Below, piece by piece: positions 1-5,712 of a stretch of 5,745 nt of DNA. Source of the stretch: Deltaproteobacteria bacterium. Lineage in GTDB: Bacteria; SAR324; JACQKK01. A program made the translations under genes and the position numbers. The first letter of the stretch is position 1, and every line of letters starts with the position of its first letter. The stretch lies in assembly GCA_029858165.1 (NCBI GenBank), contig JAOUFO010000127.1, positions 1 to 5,745 on the forward strand. The letters are read 5' to 3'. The notes below the pieces were generated by a model. It was not told where the DNA came from and ran no database searches. It worked only from the letters and a program-made list of their open reading frames with translations.

Positions 1-1875
1 GCGGGTGCGGCGGGTTTGGCGGACATGGCCCGGTCCATCCTGAAGGAAAAATCATCCCCGCCGGACCGGCTGGCCCGCCACCTGTTGCGCCATTCCGATA
101 TTTTGGCTTTGGGCCGTCTGGCGGATAAAACCCGGTTGGGCCAGACCCCCCCCGGTGAGGATGTGCTGTCCGAACTGGATACCCGATACCGGTTTGTCCA
201 AACCGGGGATTTTGTCCGCCACAACGAATGGATTTCCCAATGGCACCTGGAAAAAGGGATAGACCCGGGATTGACCAATCCGAAAGGGTTGCTGGAAATG
301 GCCCGGTTCCAGGTGGTGGAAGAACTGGTGTCGGCCCTGCCAAAAGGGTCCCGGGTGTTGGATTACGCCTGCGGTCAGGGACACTTCACCTTGGCGTTGG
401 CCGAAAAACACCCGGATTTGTTTTTCCACGGGGTGGATATTGCCCCGTCTTCCATTGGGGTGGGCCGTCAGAAAATTGTGGAACGCAAGCTGAACAACGT
501 CTGGCTGTTTGACGGCCAGGCCGAAAACCTGGATGGGGAGTTTGATCTGATTCTGGCGTTGGAGGTGATGGAACACGTCCAGGAGCCGGGCCATTTATCC
601 AACCAATTGGAACGGGTGTTGGCCAAAGGCGGCGCCCTGTGTCTGACGGTGCCCTATGGCCCCTGGGAGGCGGAAAGCTATGACACCATGCCGTTCCGGG
701 CCCACATCCACCATTTTGACCGGGAGGATCTTTCCGCCCTGTGGGGTCACAAACCGGATTACCGGGTGATTGCCGTGCCATCCCGCCATACGGAAAGGGA
801 TGAGCCTTTGGGGGTGTACCGGGTCACCTTTGGGGCGGGGGGCGGCCCGGCGGGGTTGTTGGATTGGCAGGCCCATCTGGAGCGCCAAGCCCCCAGAGAA
901 ACCGTTTCGGTGTGCATGATTGTCACCCCCAAGGGGTTGACCCTGGCCCGGACCCTGGAAAGTGTAGGGCCCTTTGCGGACCAACTGGTGATTGGGGTGG
1001 ACGGCCCGGAAGCCGAAGGCGGCCCGGCCTGGGATATTGCCCGGCGGTATGGGGCGGAGGTGTTTTCCATCGCCTCCCCCCTGAAAACGGGGTTTGATGC
1101 CGCCCGCAATGGGACCCTGGAGCGGGCGGCCTGCGATTGGGTGTTGTGGATTGATGATGATGAGGTGTTTGAATGGCCGGAAAGGCTGATCAAATACTTA
1201 AGGCCCAACCCTTACCAGGCCTACGCCATCAAACAACACCATTACGCCGTGGAGCCGGAAGGGATCATCAAAACCGATTATCCCGCCCGGCTGTTCCGCA
1301 ACAAACCCGGCATCCGGTTTTTCGGGGTGGTGCATGAACACCCGGAAACCGCTCTCAACGAGGGGCTGGGGCTGGTGTTGATGCTGCCCGATGTGGCCAT
1401 CTGCCACAATGGATACGACACCGAGGATACCCGGCGCAAACGGTTTGCCCGCAATCTGCCCCTGATGGTCCGGGACCGGCAAACCTACCCCCAAAGAATT
1501 CTGGGCCAGTTTTTATGGATTCGCGACCTGGCCCAAATGAACCGCTATGCCCTGGAGGCCGGAGGAGAAATGACCCCCGCCATTCACAAACGGGCGGTGG
1601 AGGCGGTCTCCCTGTGGCGGGACCTGGTGGCCCGGGACCAGTTGCGTATGGCGCTGGATGCCCTGCCTTATTATTCCGATTCGGTGATGCTGCTCACCGG
1701 CGAAGGAATCGCCTTTGAACTGGCCCTGGGGGCGGGCCGGGCCGGGGTGGGGGATACCCAACCTCCCCAAGCCCCCCAGGTGCGGGGCAGGTTTATGGAC
1801 ACCGGGGATATCCACAACATCACCCGGCTGATGCTGCGGGAAAAAACCCAATTCCTTGAGGAGAAATACTTCTGA
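1..1875 (+). CDS. Fused SAM methyltransferase / GT2 glycosyltransferase (5' partial)
   Basis: The frame is open to the first base. The first in-window start candidates (TTG at 16, ATG at 25) have no visible Shine-Dalgarno, so the gene probably begins upstream. Counting the TTG as residue 1, a helical lead (about 1-95) precedes a class I SAM-dependent methyltransferase (about 96-275): glycine-rich motif I VLDYACGQGHF at 114-124, acidic GVDIAPSS at 139-146, FDLILALEVMEHV at 176-188 and GGALCLTVP at 205-213. A GT2-type, GT-A fold glycosyltransferase follows (about 295-510): VSVCMIV at 297, GFDAARN at 359-365, the metal/nucleotide-sugar motif WIDDDE at 378-383, VHEHPE at 439-444 and CHNGY at 463-467. 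The C-terminus is helical. The layout resembles SunS-like/TPR-type glycosyltransferases. The enzyme presumably transfers a sugar and a methyl group to the same product, but neither acceptor nor donor can be read from sequence. Its stop overlaps the next start (TGATG), placing it in the phage operon. Both domain calls are strong; the role is inference. Confidence 0.85.
   Translation, partial: AGAAGLADMARSILKEKSSPPDRLARHLLRHSDILALGRLADKTRLGQTPPGEDVLSELDTRYRFVQTGDFVRHNEWISQWHLEKGIDPGLTNPKGLLEMARFQVVEELVSALPKGSRVLDYACGQGHFTLALAEKHPDLFFHGVDIAPSSIGVGRQKIVERKLNNVWLFDGQAENLDGEFDLILALEVMEHVQEPGHLSNQLERVLAKGGALCLTVPYGPWEAESYDTMPFRAHIHHFDREDLSALWGHKPDYRVIAVPSRHTERDEPLGVYRVTFGAGGGPAGLLDWQAHLERQAPRETVSVCMIVTPKGLTLARTLESVGPFADQLVIGVDGPEAEGGPAWDIARRYGAEVFSIASPLKTGFDAARNGTLERAACDWVLWIDDDEVFEWPERLIKYLRPNPYQAYAIKQHHYAVEPEGIIKTDYPARLFRNKPGIRFFGVVHEHPETALNEGLGLVLMLPDVAICHNGYDTEDTRRKRFARNLPLMVRDRQTYPQRILGQFLWIRDLAQMNRYALEAGGEMTPAIHKRAVEAVSLWRDLVARDQLRMALDALPYYSDSVMLLTGEGIAFELALGAGRAGVGDTQPPQAPQVRGRFMDTGDIHNITRLMLREKTQFLEEKYF
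1858..1864 (+). promoter_or_regulatory. Ribosome binding site of the connector gene, inside the transferase gene
   Basis: GAGGAGA lies 10 nt before the ATG at 1875 and within the last codons of the transferase gene. With the one-base TGATG overlap it supports translational coupling between the transferase and the structural genes, and it fixes the start of the connector gene. Confidence 0.7.
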
Positions 1876-2306
1876 TGGCCTACGCCACCCTGGCCGATTT
1901 CAATGGCCGCTATGCCACCCGGCTGACCGATGCCGAAATCAGCAGCCATGTGTTGCCCTATGGCTCCGCCCGGCTGGAAACTCTGTTGGCCCATGGGTTT
2001 ACCGTGCCCTTTTCCAACAACAACGTGACCGCCAGGGATATGGCTTTGGATTTGTCTTATCTGTTGGTGCTTCGGCGGGGCAAGGCTCCGGGGGATTACA
2101 AACCCCTGGAGGAGGCCGTGGAAAAAAGAATCCAGGCCCTGCTGGAAGGGCGGGAGGCCATGATGACCGATGGAGGCCAGCCGCTGTTTTCCAGCATTCC
2201 GCGGGTGTGGGGCAGCACGTCGGCCTTCAAACCTGTTTTCGGCCTGGGGGATCCCCTGTCCCAAAGGGTGGACCCGGTCCGTCTGTCGGGGGAGGACATC
2301 CCATGA
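1875..2306 (+). CDS. Mu gp36-like (DUF1320-type) head-tail connector protein
   Basis: This 143-residue protein has the layout of the Mu gp36/DUF1320 and gp6-like connector families. Its N-terminus is YATLADFNGRY with an LTD turn (2-20). A helix follows with ARLETLLAHGFTVPF (32-46), then an aspartate-containing helix TARDMALDLSYLLVLRRG (52-69), and a tyrosine/charged helix DYKPLEEAVEKRIQALLEG (74-92). The tail is less conserved and Gly/Pro-rich. In related phages such proteins sit at the portal-tail junction and close the neck after DNA packaging. The start at ATG 1875 overlaps the previous stop by one base and has a good Shine-Dalgarno. The 3' end overlaps the next gene by 4 nt (ATGA). The family call rests on recalled family pattern and gene order, not on a search. 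A generic head completion protein is the alternative. Confidence 0.7.
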   Translation: MAYATLADFNGRYATRLTDAEISSHVLPYGSARLETLLAHGFTVPFSNNNVTARDMALDLSYLLVLRRGKAPGDYKPLEEAVEKRIQALLEGREAMMTDGGQPLFSSIPRVWGSTSAFKPVFGLGDPLSQRVDPVRLSGEDIP

Positions 2307-2749
2307 TCACCCTAAAAAGTTTACCCGAACTGTCCGCCGCCAGGGGGCGGGCGGCCCAAATCCGGGATCGGCTTTCCCGGTTTGGCCGACTGCATGAATC
2401 TTGGGGGCAGGAGTTGCTGGGTTTCACCCGGCGGAATTTTGAAGCTCAGGGAGCCTTGTTGGATGAGTATCCGGGGGGATGGCCCCCGTTGGCCCCTTCC
2501 ACGGTGTCCGCCAGAAAAAAAATCTTTGGCGCACCAGGATCCATTCTGGCGGCCACCGGGCGGCTGCGGCGGTCCATCGGGTTTCAGGCCGATTCCCGGC
2601 GGGCATCCTTGTTTACTCCGTTGGAATATGCGGCCCGGCATCAGGATGGGCTGGGGGTCCCCCGGCGGGCCATTTTTCCGGCCCCGGCTCAGGTCATCCG
2701 GCTGGTCACCCCCAAAACGGAAGCCTTTGTCAGGGAGGCCCTGGAATGA
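2303..2749 (+). CDS. Phage virion morphogenesis / tail completion protein (Mu gpG-like)
   Basis: This 148-residue protein shows the hallmarks of the phage virion morphogenesis family (Mu gpG, P2 gpS type). The N-terminal helices are rich in Arg and Leu (10-48). They lead to NFEAQG (45-50), the signature GGWPPLAPSTVSARKK (58-73), then LAATGRLRRSIGF (82-94), YAARHQDG (109-116) and PRRAIFP (120-126). Members of this family help complete the tail or join it to the head, and they are minor virion or assembly factors. ATG 2303 is chosen because GGGAGG lies about 7 nt upstream and the start overlaps the preceding stop as ATGA; the frame upstream of it runs inside the connector gene and is not coding. 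The end overlaps the next start in the same ATGA manner. A run of eight A (2515-2522) encodes RKK. Confidence 0.85.
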   Translation: MITLKSLPELSAARGRAAQIRDRLSRFGRLHESWGQELLGFTRRNFEAQGALLDEYPGGWPPLAPSTVSARKKIFGAPGSILAATGRLRRSIGFQADSRRASLFTPLEYAARHQDGLGVPRRAIFPAPAQVIRLVTPKTEAFVREALE

Positions 2750-3180
2750 TTCATGTGGATTCGGTCACTTCCGCTTTGCACAGCCTGTTGTCTTCCGACG
2801 GGGTGTTGGTTTCCTCCGGCTTTACGGTGGTGGAAGGGGATGTGTTCAACAAGGACCCCAACCTGACCCCCTGGGTGGGGCAGTATTATGGCAGCCTGAC
2901 GGTGGAGCCGCACACCCTGGGGGGGAATGGCCCGTGGAAAGCCGGTCTGGAAGTGTTGTTGTATGTGCAGGAGGCCAGCCACCGGTCCGGCCAGGAGGCG
3001 ACCCGGCGGTTGTCCCAGGCCCAGGCGGCGGTGTTGGATGTGTTAAACCGCAACAAAACCATCGGGGATGCGGTGCTGGTGCTTTCATCCCTGGCGGTGG
3101 CCCCTTTTGAAAGAGAACTGGAAAAAAGCACCTGGCTGTTTACCAACGAAATCACCATCAAGGCGGAACTCCGGGGGTAA
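2746..3180 (+). CDS. Probable phage tail terminator protein
   Basis: This 144-residue protein starts with a helix (VDSVTSALHSLL) followed by a strand-rich core containing FNKDPNLTPWVGQYYGSL (34-51), EPHTLGG (54-60), a PWKAGLEVLLYVQEAS strand (63-78), a helix SGQEATRRLSQAQAAVLDVLN (81-101) and a closing strand pair ending WLFTNEITIKAEL. The WVG...G.L...P.TLG...W pattern and helix-sheet order match small tail terminator-like proteins that cap the growing tube and set its end. This is recalled family pattern, not a search. Its position between the completion protein and the tube gene agrees. A Mu gp37 (DUF1834)-type protein is the main alternative. ATG 2746 is set by GGGAGG seven nt upstream and by the 4 nt ATGA overlap with the preceding gene. 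The same frame happens to be open back to at least 2479, but that stretch codes in another frame. Confidence 0.65.
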   Translation: MIHVDSVTSALHSLLSSDGVLVSSGFTVVEGDVFNKDPNLTPWVGQYYGSLTVEPHTLGGNGPWKAGLEVLLYVQEASHRSGQEATRRLSQAQAAVLDVLNRNKTIGDAVLVLSSLAVAPFERELEKSTWLFTNEITIKAELRG

Positions 3181-3228
3181 AGCTCCGCCGGGAAACCCCG
3201 CTTCACCATTGTATTCCGTATATTTCGC

Positions 3229-3236
3229 AGGAGAGG
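3229..3236 (+). promoter_or_regulatory. Strong ribosome binding site of the tail tube gene
   Basis: AGGAGAGG ends 4 nt before ATG 3241, with the AGGAG core 7 nt away. It lies at the end of the only sizeable gap (3181-3240) inside the structural operon. The gap is locally AT-richer. A full Shine-Dalgarno with independent initiation suits a high-copy tube subunit. I see no convincing promoter in the gap. Confidence 0.75.
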
Positions 3237-3240
3237 TTTT

Positions 3241-4200
3241 ATGGCATACGGGCAATCGGGTCACATGGCCCTCCACTTTCAAAACAGTTTCGGCTTGTCC
3301 AATGTCACCTCGGCCCGGTTTATCCCTCTGGTATCGGAAAGCGTGATGGAAACCATCGGCCAGTTGGTGGAAAACAACCATTACGGCCGGTTGGCTGAAT
3401 CGCCGGTTCATGAAGGGTTGCATGAAGTCTCCGGCGAGGTGCGCACCGAGGCCCACCCGATTGCGGCCGGGGCTTTTTTTAAAGCGGCTCTGGGCCAGTC
3501 CTCATCCTCCCCCTTGGGAGGGGCTTTTTTGCACACGTTTGTTCCGGTGCAGGCTGATTGGGACCCGGCGGCCGCTGTGCCCCCGTTTACCCTGGAAATC
3601 CATCGGGATGTGGGGTCCGCTTTTGTGTACGGTGACCTGCTGGCCAACACGCTTACCCTGGAAATTGCCCAGGGGCAGCTGCTTGCCGCCGGAATGACGG
3701 TGTTGGGCGGAAAGTTTTCTCAAAAAGCCTCCAGTCTGCCGGTTTATCCGGCGGGCCGCCCCTGGACCTGGGATGTGGTTTCGGCCGGGTACAACGGCGC
3801 CGGGGTCAGCCACCTCCGAAGCCTGACCGTAAAGTTTGACAACCGGCTGGCCGCCTATCACACCCTGTCCGGGGGCAAACACCCGGCCCGAATCAAACGC
3901 AACGGCTCTCAAACCATTTCGGTGGAAGGCAGCCTGCTGTTTGAAGACCAAAATCTGTTTTCAGAATTTATCAACCAGACCGAAAAACCGCTCACGGTCA
4001 ATTTTGCGGGGGAAACCACCGCCGGAAGTTATTCCAACCTGCTGACGGTGGAGGTCCCCCGGTTGAGGTTTTCCGAATTCAAACCTTCCATGAACGGCGC
4101 CGGGGAACTGGAAGTCGGGTTTGCCGGCAAGGGGGTGTTTGATTCCGGTTTGGGCTACGGCCTGAAAATCACCCTGACCAACACCCAAGCGGCCTATTGA
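3241..4200 (+). CDS. Phage tail tube protein
   Basis: This 319-residue protein is compatible with the large siphophage tail tube family. Its N-terminus is MAYGQSGHMALHFQNSFG, followed by the FIPLVSESVMETIGQLVE segment (27-44), a charged strand GEVRTEAHPIAAGAFFKAALG (65-85), and long runs of alternating hydrophobic residues that predict beta sandwiches. The chain looks internally duplicated: FTLEI...LLANTLTLEI...GGKF in the first half (116-159) parallels LTVNF...SNLLTVEV...GKGVF in the second (251-300). It would polymerise into rings around the tape measure. The start has a strong Shine-Dalgarno, and the gene is followed after 13 nt by the chaperone gene, which is the standard order. There is no transmembrane segment or signal peptide. 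The tail tube call is strong from context and length; the exact family is less sure. Confidence 0.8.
   Translation: MAYGQSGHMALHFQNSFGLSNVTSARFIPLVSESVMETIGQLVENNHYGRLAESPVHEGLHEVSGEVRTEAHPIAAGAFFKAALGQSSSSPLGGAFLHTFVPVQADWDPAAAVPPFTLEIHRDVGSAFVYGDLLANTLTLEIAQGQLLAAGMTVLGGKFSQKASSLPVYPAGRPWTWDVVSAGYNGAGVSHLRSLTVKFDNRLAAYHTLSGGKHPARIKRNGSQTISVEGSLLFEDQNLFSEFINQTEKPLTVNFAGETTAGSYSNLLTVEVPRLRFSEFKPSMNGAGELEVGFAGKGVFDSGLGYGLKITLTNTQAAY
3506..3530 (+). terminator. Intragenic terminator-like hairpin in the tube gene
   Basis: CCTCCC (3506-3511) pairs with GGGAGG (3516-3521) across a CCTT loop. Three bases (GGC) then precede six T (3525-3530). This is the shape of an intrinsic terminator on the + strand, but it lies inside the tube reading frame, where it encodes part of SSSSPLGGAFL. 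Translating ribosomes would normally mask it. It may be chance in GC-rich coding DNA or may act as a polarity point. Confidence 0.3.
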
Positions 4201-4213
4201 ACCGGGAGAAACC

Positions 4214-4600
4214 ATGGAACTGAATCTGGACTGGCGGCATGAGGAATCCGCCCTGTGGCCCGGAGTCACCTACCAACTCCGCCCGTTGAGGGTGTGGGCG
4301 TTTCAGGAACTGATGGCTTTTTGGGAAAGCCGCCCCCAACCGGAAGCCCGGGGGGATGGCCCACCGGCTGCCCGAAGGCTTGGCGCCGCCGATACCCTGG
4401 AATTTATGGCGGTGGCGGGGAAGGTGCTGCCCCCCCATGTGCGCCAGTTGCAGGGGTTGATTCTCATCCGGGATGGGGAAAAACATCCGGCCACCGTGGA
4501 AAGCCTGTGTGAGGAAACCCCTCTGACCGATCTGGCGGGAGAAATCCTTTCCCGATTGATCACTTTGTCGGAAATCCGCCCGGAGCGGGAAAAAAACTGA
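4214..4600 (+). CDS. Tail assembly chaperone, short (G-type) form
   Basis: This 128-residue product lies directly after the tube gene with GGGAGA a few bases upstream of ATG 4214. It begins with an acidic/aromatic strand region (MELNLDWRHEES) and a YQLRPLRVWAFQELMAFW segment (20-37). A low-complexity Pro/Arg/Ala linker follows (40-57), then a helical part with DTLEFMAVAGKVLPPHVRQLQGL (60-82) and a C-terminal helix LAGEILSRLITLSE (107-120). No catalytic motif is seen. Small proteins at this position in siphophages act as lambda gpG-type chaperones that keep tail subunits soluble and on the tape measure. Its last codons are GAA AAA AAC TGA, a slippery site at the stop, so it is the shorter of two predicted products. 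The function is inferred from position and the frameshift signature, not from a clear domain match. Confidence 0.7.
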   Translation: MELNLDWRHEESALWPGVTYQLRPLRVWAFQELMAFWESRPQPEARGDGPPAARRLGAADTLEFMAVAGKVLPPHVRQLQGLILIRDGEKHPATVESLCEETPLTDLAGEILSRLITLSEIRPEREKN

Positions 4601-4860
4601 GACGGGCGGTCCGCCATTGGCGGTTGGGGTACCCTTTGGCCCCCGGCCCCGTGGCGGGGGGCCGCCCGGCGGGATATTGGCTGCGGCTGTTCGGTTTGGT
4701 TCACCGGAGGGGGCCTTCCGGTTGGACCCGGGTGGAATGGCCCGACGGCCGTCCGTTGCTGGCCCAGCCCTGGCATCAGGTGGCGGCTTTTGGAATCATA
4801 TCCGATGAATGGGCGGCCATGGAATCCCAGGAGGCCCAGCCGACCCGGCGGCAAAGTTGA
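4214..4860 (+). CDS. Tail assembly chaperone, -1 frameshift fusion (GT-type)
   Basis: This is the predicted longer product, read as join(4214..4597, 4597..4860). After the slip at A_AAA_AAC the ribosome enters the -1 frame at CTG (4597-4599) and continues for 87 codons to TGA 4858-4860, giving 215 residues. The extension is basic then aromatic: LRRAVRHWRLGYPLAP, GYWLRLFGLVHRR, WTRVEWPDGRPLLAQPWHQVAAFGIISDEWAAMESQEA. The -1 frame is open only from 4513 onward, so it overlaps the first frame across the heptamer, as in G/GT pairs. Its only early start candidates (TTG 4624, GTG 4651) have no Shine-Dalgarno, which argues against independent initiation. G/C in third codon position and many Trp codons make it look coding. 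In lambda the T part recruits the tube protein; the same job here is inference. Confidence 0.65.
4591..4597 (+). other. Programmed -1 ribosomal frameshift slippery heptamer
   Basis: The heptamer is A_AAA_AAC in exact X_XXY_YYZ phase: the zero-frame codons are AAA (4592) and AAC (4595), and TGA follows at 4598. A slip of one base lets both tRNAs re-pair with AAA AAA. A purine-rich GGAG at 4582-4585 lies 5 nt upstream; it could act as an anti-Shine-Dalgarno contact, but its spacing is shorter than in dnaX. Confidence 0.7.
4605..4623 (+). promoter_or_regulatory. GC-rich stem-loop downstream of the slippery site
   Basis: CCGCC (4611-4615) can pair with GGCGG (4619-4623) over a 3-nt loop, or with GGCGG (4605-4609) on the other side. 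A second candidate stem joins GGCCCCC (4638-4644) with GGGGGCC (4657-4663). The nearer stem starts 13 nt after the heptamer, a little farther than the usual 5-9 nt. It is a plausible frameshift stimulator, but hairpins are common in DNA this GC-rich. Confidence 0.35.
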
Positions 4861-4885
4861 CGCCCCCGCCAGAGGGTGGTAAAGG
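4857..4885 (+). promoter_or_regulatory. Possible sigma70-type promoter before the lipoprotein gene
   Basis: TTGACG (4857-4862) is a near-consensus -35 box overlapping the end of the chaperone gene. With 17 bp spacing it faces a poor -10, TAAAGG (4880-4885). It lies about 70 bp upstream of the lipoprotein start. The rest of the 96 bp gap (4861-4956) shows no small gene and no clear terminator. Confidence 0.25.
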
Positions 4886-4956
4886 GCCAATAAGGGGGTA
4901 TGAGGGGACTGTCACCGCTCTGATCCATGGACTCTTTCAGGATAAGGAAACCGCAC

Positions 4957-5712
4957 ATGGCCCGAAAATCCACCCTGGCGGGGTTTTGTCTGCCGGTATT
5001 GGTATTTTTGTTATCGGCAGGCTGTATGGCCCCCAAAATGGTGTCCGTCCCCCACCCCGACCGGGTGGACCCGGATACCACCCTGGCAGACCTGCAAACC
5101 ATGTACACCGCCAGCGCCGATGATGACCCCGCCGGGCTGGGCCCCTGGGACCTGTTCTACCACGATTCCTCTTTCACCCTTTCGGTGTGGGAAATGGAGC
5201 GCCGGGAACTGGAGCGGGACCGCATCGCTTTTGCCCGAACCCCGGAGGAACACGCCGCCAAACTGGAGCATGAAAAGGGGGTTTACCGCCAATTCGTGGT
5301 GTTTCAGGGAGAGTTGACAGGCAGATTCAAGGAAGGGGTCAGTGCCCGGGCCTATGAAAACATCCAGGGTATTTATCTTTTGGATGATACGGGCCGCAAG
5401 TTCTATCCGGTTTCCATGGAGGACAATTACAAAAACAGTGTGGAAGGAAACCGCCTGTACCGCCAGAAAGAGGGGGACTACACCTTTAAGGAACGCAATG
5501 GGGATGCGGTGACGGTTTATACGGCCTATCCCCGGTTGATTTTCCCGGGGGAGGCGTTGACCGCCAAAACCCGTTCGGTATCCTTGTTTTTTGCCAGCGG
5601 GGGGAGGCTGGCCAAGTTCAGTTGGGTGTTTGAAGGCCCAAACAGGGCTGTGGGGGGCAGTCCAGGAGAAACCCGGCGGGGTGCCGCACGCATGTGGCGA
5701 ATGCCGAAATAA
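4957..5712 (+). CDS. Predicted lipoprotein of unknown function
   Basis: This 251-residue protein opens with a lipoprotein signal: MARK, a hydrophobic stretch (STLAGFCLPVLVFLL), and SAGC with the lipidated Cys at 23. The -3 residue is Ser rather than the usual Leu, so the lipobox is relaxed. Met at +2 gives no Asp retention signal, suggesting the outer membrane by the E. coli rule. A Pro/Asp-rich spacer follows (30-62), then a charged helix WEMERRELERDRIAFARTP (78-96) continuing to about 110. Strands come next: FVVFQGELTGRF (113-124), IQGIYLLDDTGRKFYPVS (136-153), YPRLIFPGEALTAKTRSVSLFF (191-212) and AKFSWVFEG (219-227). The C-terminal tail is basic. I chose ATG 4957 over ATG 4927 because AAGGA lies 8 nt upstream and the signal peptide then has normal length. 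I do not recognise the family. It could be a phage conversion or exclusion gene, or a host gene flanking the element. Confidence 0.75.
   Translation: MARKSTLAGFCLPVLVFLLSAGCMAPKMVSVPHPDRVDPDTTLADLQTMYTASADDDPAGLGPWDLFYHDSSFTLSVWEMERRELERDRIAFARTPEEHAAKLEHEKGVYRQFVVFQGELTGRFKEGVSARAYENIQGIYLLDDTGRKFYPVSMEDNYKNSVEGNRLYRQKEGDYTFKERNGDAVTVYTAYPRLIFPGEALTAKTRSVSLFFASGGRLAKFSWVFEGPNRAVGGSPGETRRGAARMWRMPK

Noticed and set aside
1671..2264. Minus-strand frame of 197 codons across the transferase/connector junction
   Set aside because: It spans the junction of two well-supported plus-strand genes, and its composition is shadow-like (Gly/Gln/His/Pro rich).
3202..3224. TTCACC and TATATT as a promoter before the tube gene
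   Set aside because: The spacing is only 11 bp, too short for a sigma70 promoter. The locally AT-rich gap is better explained as a leader for the strong ribosome binding site.
3473..3482. T_TTT_TTT in slippery phase within the tube gene
   Set aside because: A -1 slip would meet TAA immediately (3480-3482), making a roughly 80-residue truncated tube with no clear use. Phe-Phe codons explain the run.
4624..4860. Second chaperone frame as an independent gene starting at TTG 4624
   Set aside because: No Shine-Dalgarno lies upstream of TTG 4624 or GTG 4651, and the -1 frame already overlaps an in-phase slippery site, so the frameshift reading is simpler.
4927..4956. Upstream ATG 4927 as the lipoprotein start
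   Set aside because: It would add ten polar residues before the signal peptide, and it lacks a Shine-Dalgarno; ATG 4957 has AAGGA at good spacing.
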